Source: JABDCI01 sp964475835 (GTDB lineage: Bacteria; Verrucomicrobiota; Verrucomicrobiia; JABWAM01). From it: 64,000 bases of DNA. Shown here in pieces: positions 36,301 to 42,172 of this stretch. The notes under the pieces are model-generated. The model was given only the letters and a program-made list of their open reading frames with translations, did not search any database and was not told the DNA's origin. The stretch spans positions 60,923-124,922 of the forward strand of contig CAYYYL010000005.1 in the NCBI GenBank assembly GCA_964475835.1, written 5' to 3'. The position numbers and the translations under genes were made by a program. How positions within the stretch are numbered: position 1 is the stretch's first letter; each line of letters starts with the position of its first letter.

Positions 36301-38489
36301 CCTCAAGTCGTTTGAAATCGATCCAGGATGCGAAAGGTCAGTTCACGCAGTATAGCTACACCACGGACAACAATCTCTCCGCGGTGAGTTATTCCAATGC
36401 CCTCATCGCCACGCCTTCCGTCAGTTTCACGTACGATACGAATTACAATCGGATCGTCACGATGGTCGATGGGGTTGGAACGAATACCTATTCCTACTAC
36501 GCAGTCAATGGAACAGTGGGTTCCGGAAAACTCCAGGCCGTGGATGGGCCTTTTGCCAATGACACGATCACGTACACCTATGACAAACTGGGGCGCGTGG
36601 CCTCACGGATTCTCAATGGATCCACCAATTTGCTGAGTTACGATTCCCTTGGCAGGGTGGTCGGGGTGACAAATTCCCTGGGAGGATTTGTCTATGCCTA
36701 CACCAATCAGACAACCCGCTTGAAATCGGTTTCCTACCCGACGGGGCAAAGCACGACGTTTGACTATTTTTCGAACTCGGGCGATCAACGCTTGAAAACG
36801 ATCTGGAACAAGAAAAATGGGGGATCGACGGTGTCGAAGTTCGATTATGTCTATAACCGGATCGGACAGATCACCAACTGGATGCAGCAGGCAGACGCGC
36901 TCGCGACGACGACGAATGATTTTTCCTACGACCGGGCGAATCAATTGATCGAGGCTGTCATGAAACGGGCGACCCCGCAGGTGATGGACTATGTTTACGG
37001 CTATGACAAAGCTGGAAATAGGACCAGCGAGCAGATCAATAACGCGGTGACGAAAGCGATCCACAATAACGTGAATCAGCTTACCACCCAGCAGGGGGGA
37101 GTGGGCCCCACCTATTTTGAGGGGGATGTGAGCGAGGCAGCGCAGGTGACGGTGGGAGGGACGACGGCGACGGTTTCCTCGAACAATGTTTTCAATGCCA
37201 CCGTGAGCCTGTCCAATGGCACGAACCAGGTTTCCATCATCGCGGTGGACTATTCAGGAAATACCAACACAAGCACGAATAAATATTCGGTGGTGATTTC
37301 AGCCGGGGTGACGAATTCCCTTTACTATGACCTCAATGGCAATTTGACGAATCAGGTCAGCGGGACCAAAAGCACGCAGTACAAGTGGGACGCCCGGAAT
37401 CAGCTCGTCAGCCTCAGTACGAATGGGATTGCGCTGAGCACGTTTGTGTATGACGGATTGGGGAGAAGGGTGAAGATTGGAAATGGATCGACCACCAATG
37501 CGTATGTCTGGTGTGGAACGGAGATTTGTGAGCAGCGGAATGCAGCAGGAAGCACCGTTAATAAGCGATATTTTGGACAGGGATTTCAGACGGGGACGAC
37601 GAATTGGTTCTACACATTCGATCATTTGGGAAGCATTCGAGAAGTGCTCACCAATAGCGTTGTGGTCGCCAGATACGATTTTGACTTGTATGGAAGAAGG
37701 TCGCTGGTGTCAGGAACGGATCTGGCTGACTTCGGATTTACGGGACATCATGTTCATAAGCCGAGCGGACTGCACTTGGCAATGTATAGGGCTTATGATG
37801 CGAATTTGGGGAGGTGGTTGAGTAGGGATCCGATTGGGGAAGGGGGAGGATTGAATTTGTATGGGTATGTGGGTGGGGATCCCATCAATTTAGTGGATCC
37901 ATTTGGCTTCGAAGGACGTTTTTCAGGATGGGAATTGAGCTATCAAAATACTGGTCCTGTCACTTTCAAGCGTACAAATGAAGGTACATTTAGTCCCGCA
38001 GGTGTGCGATGGGGAGATGCTGGCCGTGGTGCTATCGGGGCGGTTGGAGGCGTTTTCGGGATGACACTGGGATTTGGATTGGAAATGTTACCTGAGCCCT
38101 CGCTGACATCGAAGGTGGCTGGAACATTTGCAATCATAAAAGGTGGATATGCATTTGGAGCAGGTCTTAAAAATGTTTCGGATGCTTTTATGGGAGAATG
38201 TCCGGCTTCGCAGGGGTCACTATTCGAAGACGCTGCGGATGCGCTCGCTCCGGGTGATCAGGATTGGCAAAGAGCTGCAAAAGCAGGTGATATGGCGGCT
38301 GACTTAACTTTAGGTATGTACGGGAGAAGAGCGGCTTTAGGAGCTGCGGGACAATTAAACAAATATGCCATGATGAGAGCTTTCACTGCAGATCCGGGCA
38401 ACTTTGGTGCAACAATGAATATGGCTGCAACAGGCCAGCAATTAGCTGATATTGTTCTGTCTGTTCCTAAAATGACTTGGAATAAATGA
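33324..38489 (+). CDS. RHS/YD-repeat polymorphic toxin with N-terminal C39-like peptidase domain
   Basis: This 1721-residue protein has a signal peptide (1-24) and a helical TPR-like stretch (about 75-190). A C39-like cysteine-peptidase domain follows, with Cys205 (SFKCGPYALGKIQ), His271/His276 (HWKFDHYGAL) and Asp in LLQDTTLNP. RHS/YD repeats run from about 385 to 1525. The core closes with YDLYGRR-like and YRAYDANLGRWLSRDPIGEG, then LNLYGYVGGDPINLVDPFG. A variable tip (about 1530-1721) contains glycine-rich hydrophobic helices (GAIGAVGGVFGMTLGFGLEM, AIIKGGYAFGAGL) and no motif I recognise. RHS shells enclose a C-terminal toxin and cleave it off at the DPxG core. The C39-like domain may process the product during export (inference). 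The tip region is more AT-rich than the core. The stop overlaps the next gene by 4 nt. Confidence 0.88.
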   Translation: MKRFSLLLMAFGILTMVVSGLSASVSDSKLPELSPEDQRVFSWHIFEEPLVPVDVAEISSDAMAEEIRDLRAVTEKWQSRKDPYDVRALSGFLEKHPDSRWKASLLVNMATIYRRSGYFTKATNAWREAWELSKNSSEPWARRLADGALGEWVEMLAWVGRFDDLERIFNEIEGRPLSGSATERISAARQGHWYMKHRPGDSFKCGPYALGKIQAALHPAEPVSRAVFEAQSSNKGLSLTQVGVLAEKIGLHYQMAWKKPGAKMLFPCVVHWKFDHYGALIREENGRVLLQDTTLNPAYCENSLIDRNAVDEEASGYFLVAAGKLPEGWRSVDEEEGGKVWGKGKVGSVDPNETKKDSLKSQPSCENAGMARYAFHTMVTSLTVSDTPVGYSPPIGYPVRFEATYNQREATQPQNFDFGNLGPKWVYSWLAYVKDDTGNPAANRTVVLRGGGAEIFKGFSATNLVSAPQRDSGTILTQTSSNSYERVMADGSKEVYALPVGSPARKIFLSYLVDQASHTNSFIYDGSTRLTKVIDAIGQTNVISYVSTNSFLIAQVDDPFGRKAKFSYDGNGMLTNITDVIQLNSTFSYTGDFMKSMTTPYGTTSFTMTEIGISRTLEAKDPLGDREKVEFTLDDVSAYVNDPVPGNPGGILIDDFHMNDDRLSLYWDKKAMRAGGNRREIDKAVITHWMEQDDGFATLVSSGIPYYIKRPLENKVWYNYPGQTTFHPIFTSGKPTAVAKFLDDQSSQITRYEYNTLGNVTKVTDPMGRITLYNYSTNLVDLLEVRQVAGGTNDLLASFSYNSKHQPLTVVDASRQTNSFVYTGKGQVQTLTNPKGEVTTFNYNGSGYLTNVVGAVAGAVTTFGYDSKGRVNSVTDSEGYTVTTVYDDFDRVTSVTYPDGTSDQIVYSKLDPVQTTDRLGRTTHTFYNAVRQVVAVQDALDRITNFKWCSCGGLESIIDPLSNTTTWFRDLQGRVTDKVYADGTMMHYTYEKASSRLKSIQDAKGQFTQYSYTTDNNLSAVSYSNALIATPSVSFTYDTNYNRIVTMVDGVGTNTYSYYAVNGTVGSGKLQAVDGPFANDTITYTYDKLGRVASRILNGSTNLLSYDSLGRVVGVTNSLGGFVYAYTNQTTRLKSVSYPTGQSTTFDYFSNSGDQRLKTIWNKKNGGSTVSKFDYVYNRIGQITNWMQQADALATTTNDFSYDRANQLIEAVMKRATPQVMDYVYGYDKAGNRTSEQINNAVTKAIHNNVNQLTTQQGGVGPTYFEGDVSEAAQVTVGGTTATVSSNNVFNATVSLSNGTNQVSIIAVDYSGNTNTSTNKYSVVISAGVTNSLYYDLNGNLTNQVSGTKSTQYKWDARNQLVSLSTNGIALSTFVYDGLGRRVKIGNGSTTNAYVWCGTEICEQRNAAGSTVNKRYFGQGFQTGTTNWFYTFDHLGSIREVLTNSVVVARYDFDLYGRRSLVSGTDLADFGFTGHHVHKPSGLHLAMYRAYDANLGRWLSRDPIGEGGGLNLYGYVGGDPINLVDPFGFEGRFSGWELSYQNTGPVTFKRTNEGTFSPAGVRWGDAGRGAIGAVGGVFGMTLGFGLEMLPEPSLTSKVAGTFAIIKGGYAFGAGLKNVSDAFMGECPASQGSLFEDAADALAPGDQDWQRAAKAGDMAADLTLGMYGRRAALGAAGQLNKYAMMRAFTADPGNFGATMNMAATGQQLADIVLSVPKMTWNK

Positions 38490-38662
38490 AAAAATTAAGA
38501 TTAATCTTGGGGATAGTGGCATTGTGTGTTTTTGTTTTTGTTGTCATAAAAATTAATATTTGGCCTCGGATTCATAACGAATGGGATCAGCCTTTATTGT
38601 ATGGCAGCATTGTCGTGGCTGGTATTTTGACTTTTACGAGCATGTCTCATAGAAGGAAGTGA
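38486..38662 (+). CDS. 58-residue two-TM protein, candidate immunity protein for the RHS tip
   Basis: The start codon overlaps the RHS stop (ATGA). It encodes 58 residues: a first TM helix (LILGIVALCVFVFVVIKINI, about 6-25), a short loop (WPRIHNEWDQP), a second TM helix (LLYGSIVVAGILTFTSM, about 37-53) and a basic tail SHRRK. Immunity genes of polymorphic toxins lie directly after the toxin tip, often overlapping it. A membrane immunity protein would fit a membrane-active tip, which the hydrophobic glycine-rich helices of the RHS C-terminus suggest. Composition is AT-rich like the tip. I know no family for it; the assignment is positional. Confidence 0.6.
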   Translation: MKKLRLILGIVALCVFVFVVIKINIWPRIHNEWDQPLLYGSIVVAGILTFTSMSHRRK

Positions 38663-38792
38663 CCGCGCGCCAACCAATAGCATCCCGCAGGCTTCGTTGC
38701 GGACCTCGCCAAAGGCGCAGCGGTGGCTCCTGCTGGGCCTTGATTGGGGCTCTGGCGGGCTGCTGAAGCGGTTCCGGGAAAAAAGGCTCTTA

Positions 38793-38850
38793 TCCAGTAA
38801 AGAGACAACCATAGCAATGGCGATGCCATCCTATTTAAAAATGGTGCCAA
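38793..38850 (+). repeat. duplicated cassette-junction sequence, copy 1
   Basis: The 24-nt block at 38793-38816 (TCCAGTAAAGAGACAACC then ATAGCA) recurs at 39434-39457 with one mismatch. Similarity continues with small changes through the ATTTAAA segment to about 38850 and 39490. It sits at the 5' edge of the headless toxin and looks like a shared linker used in tip exchange. Confidence 0.65.
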
Positions 38851-39097
38851 ATTTGTCGATGAGTATAATACGCCAGTTACAGTTGTTGGTAGTCGAGCAG
38901 GTGGAAAAGGAATTACGGAATTTTCCGATTTCGATTACATTATAGGTGGAAATTCCAAGATTAGACGTGCTGGATTGAATGAGTTACCGCGAGGCATCAA
39001 CTGGGGGGATCGTTCACCAATTGAGATTTGGAGTCCTAAAAAGAATCCACTCGATCCGAGCAAACCACATATTACCTTCACACCAAAAGGAAATTGA
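38801..39097 (+). pseudogene. headless RHS toxin tip with nucleotidyltransferase-fold motif
   Basis: This 98-codon frame opens just after a TAA (38798) and has no ATG, GTG or TTG before its key motif, so it cannot be expressed alone from its own start. It reads VTVVGSRAGGKGITEFSDFD at residues 26-45: a GS loop (Gly30-Ser31), twelve residues, then Asp43-x-Asp45. This is the hG[GS]x9-13[DE]h[DE] signature of nucleotidyltransferases, followed by YIIGGNSKIRRAGLNELPRG and the terminal KPHITFTPKGN. This arrangement is known from tips of RHS and other polymorphic toxins. It stops one base before the next gene. It is a displaced or reservoir toxin cassette. Confidence 0.75.
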
Positions 39098-39098
39098 T

Positions 39099-39371
39099 AT
39101 GGAACAAAGTTGTGAAATTCTGTCGCAAATGTCAATTATTCCAGTAATTAAAATGTCAGGAAGAAATTTTCCTGGAGTTGTTTTGCAAGGTGATTCTCTT
39201 AAGAATCTTAAAGACTTAGTGGAAGAGATTGCTGAGCAAATACGTGAATCAAATAATGAAGAGTTATCGAATCTCGTCGAAATGTTAAATGAAAAACTCG
39301 CTGAATATTTGGAAATTTATGAATTAACTTTAAAAGAACACAAAATAGATCTCCCGTATACAAAACTGTGA
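39099..39371 (+). CDS. 90-residue candidate immunity protein of the orphan nucleotidyltransferase toxin
   Basis: Start ATG 39099 (MEQSCEILSQ) has AAGGAA about 6 nt upstream and lies one base after the toxin tip's stop. A longer in-frame ATG at 38979 falls inside the toxin frame and is unlikely. The N-terminal half IIPVIKMSGRNFPGVVLQGD and following SLKNLKDL resemble small RHS-associated immunity-type proteins with an RxFPGVVxQGD core (I think of DUF6959, not verified). The rest is an acidic helix (VEEIAEQIRESNNEELSNLV). The protein is acidic, soluble and AT-rich in codons. Keeping an intact immunity gene beside a headless toxin is typical of orphan cassettes. Confidence 0.65.
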   Translation: MEQSCEILSQMSIIPVIKMSGRNFPGVVLQGDSLKNLKDLVEEIAEQIRESNNEELSNLVEMLNEKLAEYLEIYELTLKEHKIDLPYTKL

Positions 39372-39392
39372 TTCGAATGAACGCTGGAGCAA

Positions 39393-39433
39393 ATGACCTC
39401 AACGGCAATTTGACGAATCAGGTCAGCGGAACC
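39393..39433 (+). pseudogene. 41-bp scar of the RHS core
   Basis: This segment matches 37327-37367 of the RHS gene with two mismatches. It encodes the same DLNGNLTNQVSGT peptide in a short open frame starting at ATG 39377 (MNAGANDLNGN...). The frame continues through the duplicated junction (SSKGTTIAWQ) and ends soon after. It is a remnant of an earlier RHS core. Confidence 0.75.
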
Positions 39434-39490
39434 TCCAGTAAAGGGACAACCATAGCATGGCAGACGCCACCCATTTAAACCAGGTACCAA
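39434..39490 (+). repeat. duplicated cassette-junction sequence, copy 2
   Basis: This is the partner of 38793-38850. It joins directly onto the 41-bp RHS core scar, giving core scar, then junction, then the sequence of another cassette. Confidence 0.65.
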
Positions 39491-39581
39491 TGCAGCTTCT
39501 TGGCTACTTACGGTCTAGCGGTGCGAGATCAGCTTTTGCCTATCATTCCGAACGCGTCAGGACCCGGGCCACCCACATCCA

Positions 39582-39980
39582 GTGTTCGTCCCCGCCAACC
39601 TTGGATCTTGGAAGATCTTCGAAGCGAGTAAGGCGCGCGACTGTCATTGGCTCTCGACTAACAATGTCATTTTATTTGGCGTGTTACAAGGAAATATGAC
39701 TCTTGAAGCGGCACGGAAGTTCAAAATGATGTCTGGTCGACACAAGGGGAAACCTCTGGCCCTTCTGCCCCAAGACTATTTGGAATGGATCGCGCGAAAG
39801 CATCAAAATGAAACTTTGAGGAAAGCAGCCCGATTGGTTTTGAAATATTTGAAAAGTCTTGAGAGTCCTCATCTGCATTCTCAAGCTAAGATCAACCATG
39901 ATCCTCAGCCAAATGGGCCTAAATTAAGGGGTCAGTCCCATTTAAATGTATTGACTGCTACCTGGTTGAGGAGTAGATAG
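39582..39980 (+). CDS. DUF3820-like small protein, 5' end uncertain
   Basis: A GTG-start frame of 132 residues; the frame is open from just after a TAG near 39516. The C-terminal half contains FKMMSGRHKGKPLALLPQDY and LEWIARKHQNETLRKAARLV, which fits the DUF3820 pattern (phi-G-x-H-K-G-x-x-L-x-x-L-P-x-x-Y-L-x-W). DUF3820 has been called a quorum-sensing-regulated virulence factor domain and is often attached to nucleases. The N-terminal part (VFVPANLGSWKIFEASKARD) is unrecognised and could be the remnant of another RHS tip. The 3' end runs into the transposase element's left inverted repeat, so the end may have been rewritten by that insertion. Confidence 0.45.
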   Translation: MFVPANLGSWKIFEASKARDCHWLSTNNVILFGVLQGNMTLEAARKFKMMSGRHKGKPLALLPQDYLEWIARKHQNETLRKAARLVLKYLKSLESPHLHSQAKINHDPQPNGPKLRGQSHLNVLTATWLRSR

Positions 39981-40987
39981 AGAACATGCCTCGCGCGCCA
40001 CGGATAGAATATGCCGGAGCGATCTACCACGTGATGAACCGAGGGGATCGGCTCGAACCCATCTTTGAAGACGACGTGGATCGAACGATGTTCATGAAGA
40101 CATTGGCCGAGACATGTGAGTCCAGCGGATGGCACGTGCACAGCTTTGTCTTGATGAAGAATCACTACCATCTTCTCATCGAAACAGTGAGGCCTACGCT
40201 CGTCAAAGGCATGCAATACCTGAACTCGACGTACACCCGACGCTACAACGTGCGTCACAAAACCTTTGGACACTTGTTTCAGGGACGGTACAAAGCGCTA
40301 GTGGTGGATGTAGAGGCAAAGGGCTATTTTTTAACGGTCAGTGATTATATTCATCTTAATCCGGTTCGATCAAAAAAGGCGCGTGAGCTTAAAGAGCTTT
40401 TAAAGGATCGATGGAGCAGTGCGGGGTGGTTGGCGGGAAGTCGAAAAGGAAAACCAGACTGGCTCAAATGGAACAGAGTTTATGAAGAACTTGGGATGAG
40501 AACTTGGAAGAGTCGTTCGCGTCGCGAATATCGCAATTATCTTGAGGGTCGGATTGCGGATGTGAGTGAGGATGATCAAGCATTGAAGAAGATCCGCCGA
40601 GGCTGGTGTCTTGGCTCTGAATCATTTGTCGAGAAAATGAAGGGGATTCTTGAGGACATGTCCGAAGACGTTCGGGAACGAGACAGTTGGGCCGGTGAAG
40701 CTGTGGAAGCGATGGAAGAGGACCGCGCGGAAGGTTTGTTGGGAAAGGCTTTTAAGGAGCTTCAATATGAGGAGATGAAGCCTAAGGGGCTCGATCGTGC
40801 GTTATTGGCTCGCTGGATTCGTTCGAGGACCAAGGTTGGAGTCAAGTGGCTGGCCCAAAGGCTCGGAGCGCGCACCGCGGGCGGATTGAGCTGCGGAATT
40901 TGGCTGGTGGGAGAGCAATTGGACAAAAATGCGAAATTCAAAAACCAATGGAAAAGATTAATTAATATAGATTAATGGGACTGACCC
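39929..40987 (+). mobile_element. REP-associated tyrosine transposase element with 14-bp terminal inverted repeats
   Basis: The left end GGGTCAGTCCCATT (39929-39942) and right end AATGGGACTGACCC (40974-40987) are exact inverted copies that enclose a single Y1 transposase gene. The transposase stop codon lies inside the right repeat. IS200/IS605-type enzymes use hairpins rather than terminal repeats; here the GGGTCAGTCCC palindrome half at each end probably serves as recognition sequence. Confidence 0.75.
39986..40975 (+). CDS. REP-associated tyrosine (Y1) transposase
   Basis: This 329-residue protein has the N-terminal RAYT pattern MPRAPRIEYAGAIYHVMNRG, the HUH motif in LMKNHYHLLIET and the catalytic tyrosine region VSDYIHLNPVRSKKA. 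It is longer than the core family because of a C-terminal helix-rich DNA-binding extension (about 160-329). RAYTs cleave and join single-stranded DNA at hairpins and are often domesticated, moving REP sequences. It lies between the DUF3820-like gene and the island's right end and has an IR at each side. It appears intact. Confidence 0.9.
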   Translation: MPRAPRIEYAGAIYHVMNRGDRLEPIFEDDVDRTMFMKTLAETCESSGWHVHSFVLMKNHYHLLIETVRPTLVKGMQYLNSTYTRRYNVRHKTFGHLFQGRYKALVVDVEAKGYFLTVSDYIHLNPVRSKKARELKELLKDRWSSAGWLAGSRKGKPDWLKWNRVYEELGMRTWKSRSRREYRNYLEGRIADVSEDDQALKKIRRGWCLGSESFVEKMKGILEDMSEDVRERDSWAGEAVEAMEEDRAEGLLGKAFKELQYEEMKPKGLDRALLARWIRSRTKVGVKWLAQRLGARTAGGLSCGIWLVGEQLDKNAKFKNQWKRLINID

Positions 40988-41255
40988 ATTTCTTTTATGC
41001 GGATTTTTCACCGTAAGTTTCCCTCGAACAAGTTAGAGGCGCGAGCGAGTTGGCTCTATGATGGAATAGGTGTGCTTAAAATGGCATTCCGTCAAGCACG
41101 CTTCCTGACATCGAGACATTTTTAAGGTGTCAGGGAAACTGTCAGGGAAAGGCAGTAAAGGAGTGGGAGTTGAGCAGGGTTGAGTGGTGACGGATTACCC
41201 TTGATTTCAGAGGAAAAATCCAAAAACTGCCCTGAGAAAAATGACAAAGGAGAGG
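40988..41255 (+). other. island right end without a supported gene
   Basis: The only structure seen is a perfect tandem of the 12-mer TGTCAGGGAAAN at 41128-41139 and 41140-41151, about 105 nt inside the right direct repeat. No start codon, RBS and frame combination is convincing. Confidence 0.6.
41128..41151 (+). repeat. tandem 12-bp repeat, candidate integrase arm-type site
   Basis: Two adjoining copies of TGTCAGGGAAA plus one base (C, then G). A matching tandem lies at 27519-27543 near the left end. Repeats on the internal side of both att cores are where arm-binding sites of tyrosine integrases are expected. Confidence 0.55.
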
Positions 41256-41281
41256 TCGAGTCCTGCCCGCGGAGCCATTTT
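41256..41281 (+). repeat. attR-like direct repeat (tRNA-Asn fragment)
   Basis: A 26-bp partial copy of the tRNA-Asn 3' end plus TTTT with one mismatch. No tRNA body precedes it. The chromosomal TetR gene starts 85 nt later. Confidence 0.8.
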
Positions 41282-41365
41282 CAGGCTTTGCGGTTCTGCG
41301 CCTAAACGGGTGCATTTTCAGTGGGGAGACCTTGCGCTTGACCGCCTAGTCTAGTATTATAGGGC

Positions 41366-41974
41366 ATGGCTCAGGAAGTTGAAACCCGAGTGCGCCTACT
41401 GGTCACAGCAGGGCGTTTGATTTGGGAGCAGAGCTACGGCTCCGTCAGTGTCGATGAAATCTGCATTCGTGCTGATGTGCGGAAGGGGAGTTTCTACTAC
41501 TTTTTCCCTTCGAAGTCCGATCTGGCAGTTGCCGCGATGGAAGATCAGTGGCAGAAAAGTCGCGTGTTTTTGGATCAGGTTTTTTCTCCCCAGGTGAAGC
41601 CCCTCGATCGGATCGTTCATTTTTGTGAGTCCATTTATCAACGTCAGAAGGAGAAACAGAAGGAAACAGGGAAGGTGTGTGGGTGTCCCTATGCGTCGAT
41701 GGCGTCGGAACTCAGCACGCAGGATGAAAAAGTTCGATTGAAGTCGGTGGAGATCATGGAACGTTATTGCACCTACCTTGAAAACGCGCTTCGGGATGCC
41801 CGGGAGGAAGGCCTTGTGACGGATCGGGATCTCAAGGCCCGTGCCCGGGATGTTTACCACCAGATGGCAGGGGCCCTTCTTCAGGCAAGAATCCAGAATG
41901 ATGTGGAAGTCCTTCGCCCCCTCAGGTGTTCCGTACTTAGGCTTCTCGGGATTTCTGAGAAATCGAAAGTTTGA
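41366..41974 (+). CDS. TetR/AcrR family transcriptional regulator
   Basis: This 202-residue protein has the N-terminal TetR helix-turn-helix SYGSVSVDEICIRADVRKGS and FYYFFPSKSDLAVAAMEDQW. The C-terminal ligand domain resembles the AcuR/NemR-like group (VCGCPYASMASELSTQDEKV). TetR proteins are dimeric repressors released by small molecules; a Cys-x-Cys pair (KVCGCPYAS) might sense electrophiles. The gene is just outside the island. A perfect palindrome of TetR-operator type lies 154 nt after its stop, before the sigma factor gene. Confidence 0.9.
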   Translation: MAQEVETRVRLLVTAGRLIWEQSYGSVSVDEICIRADVRKGSFYYFFPSKSDLAVAAMEDQWQKSRVFLDQVFSPQVKPLDRIVHFCESIYQRQKEKQKETGKVCGCPYASMASELSTQDEKVRLKSVEIMERYCTYLENALRDAREEGLVTDRDLKARARDVYHQMAGALLQARIQNDVEVLRPLRCSVLRLLGISEKSKV

Positions 41975-42127
41975 TTATGGGGCGGCTTTTCCATTTTCGG
42001 AAAAAGACTCCCTCATCTCCCTGGTGCCCGACCACCCTTTAGGACCAAGCAGGATACCGGGATCTGATTTTTTCGTCACCCCTTCAAAAGGTTTCCAAAT
42101 GAACGGGAAAGCCCTTATCGATTTTAA

Positions 42128-42143
42128 TTGACTGACCAGTCAA
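42128..42143. promoter_or_regulatory. perfect palindrome, candidate TetR operator
   Basis: TTGACTGACCAGTCAA: two 7-bp half-sites (TTGACTG/CAGTCAA) around an AC centre. Its size and TTGAC...GTCAA form match many TetR operators. It lies 20 nt upstream of the sigma-factor start and downstream of the tetR gene, so it could control the sigma gene. Confidence 0.6.
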
Positions 42144-42154
42144 CTAGTGTTAAA

Positions 42155-42172
42155 GATTCATCATGATGAATC
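42155..42172. promoter_or_regulatory. 18-bp perfect palindrome over the sigma-factor start codon
   Basis: GATTCATCATGATGAATC is fully self-complementary and includes both candidate ATG codons (42163 and 42166). It could be a second protein-binding site or an mRNA hairpin hiding the start. It is 11 bp from the first palindrome, about 28 bp centre to centre (close to three helical turns). Confidence 0.55.

Larger units (their letters stand above)
27416..41281. mobile_element. tRNA-Asn-integrated genomic island carrying an RHS toxin locus
   Basis: The region is bounded by a 26-bp direct repeat with one mismatch: the 3' part of tRNA-Asn at 27416-27441 and a copy at 41256-41281. Integration into the 3' end of tRNA genes with target duplication is the hallmark of tyrosine-recombinase islands. 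Inside are two giant secreted proteins, toxin and immunity fragments and a REP-associated transposase. Outside, genes look chromosomal (thiE, TPR lipoprotein; TetR, sigma factor). No integrase or excisionase is encoded inside, so the element appears non-autonomous or decayed. Confidence 0.75.

Noticed and set aside
38697..38945. 82-codon ORF over the start of the orphan toxin
   Set aside because: Frame differs from the nucleotidyltransferase-fold frame, which carries the recognisable motif; no domain in this one.
41338..41360. TTGACC and TATTAT as a promoter for the TetR gene
   Set aside because: The spacing is only 11 nt, too short for a sigma-70 promoter.
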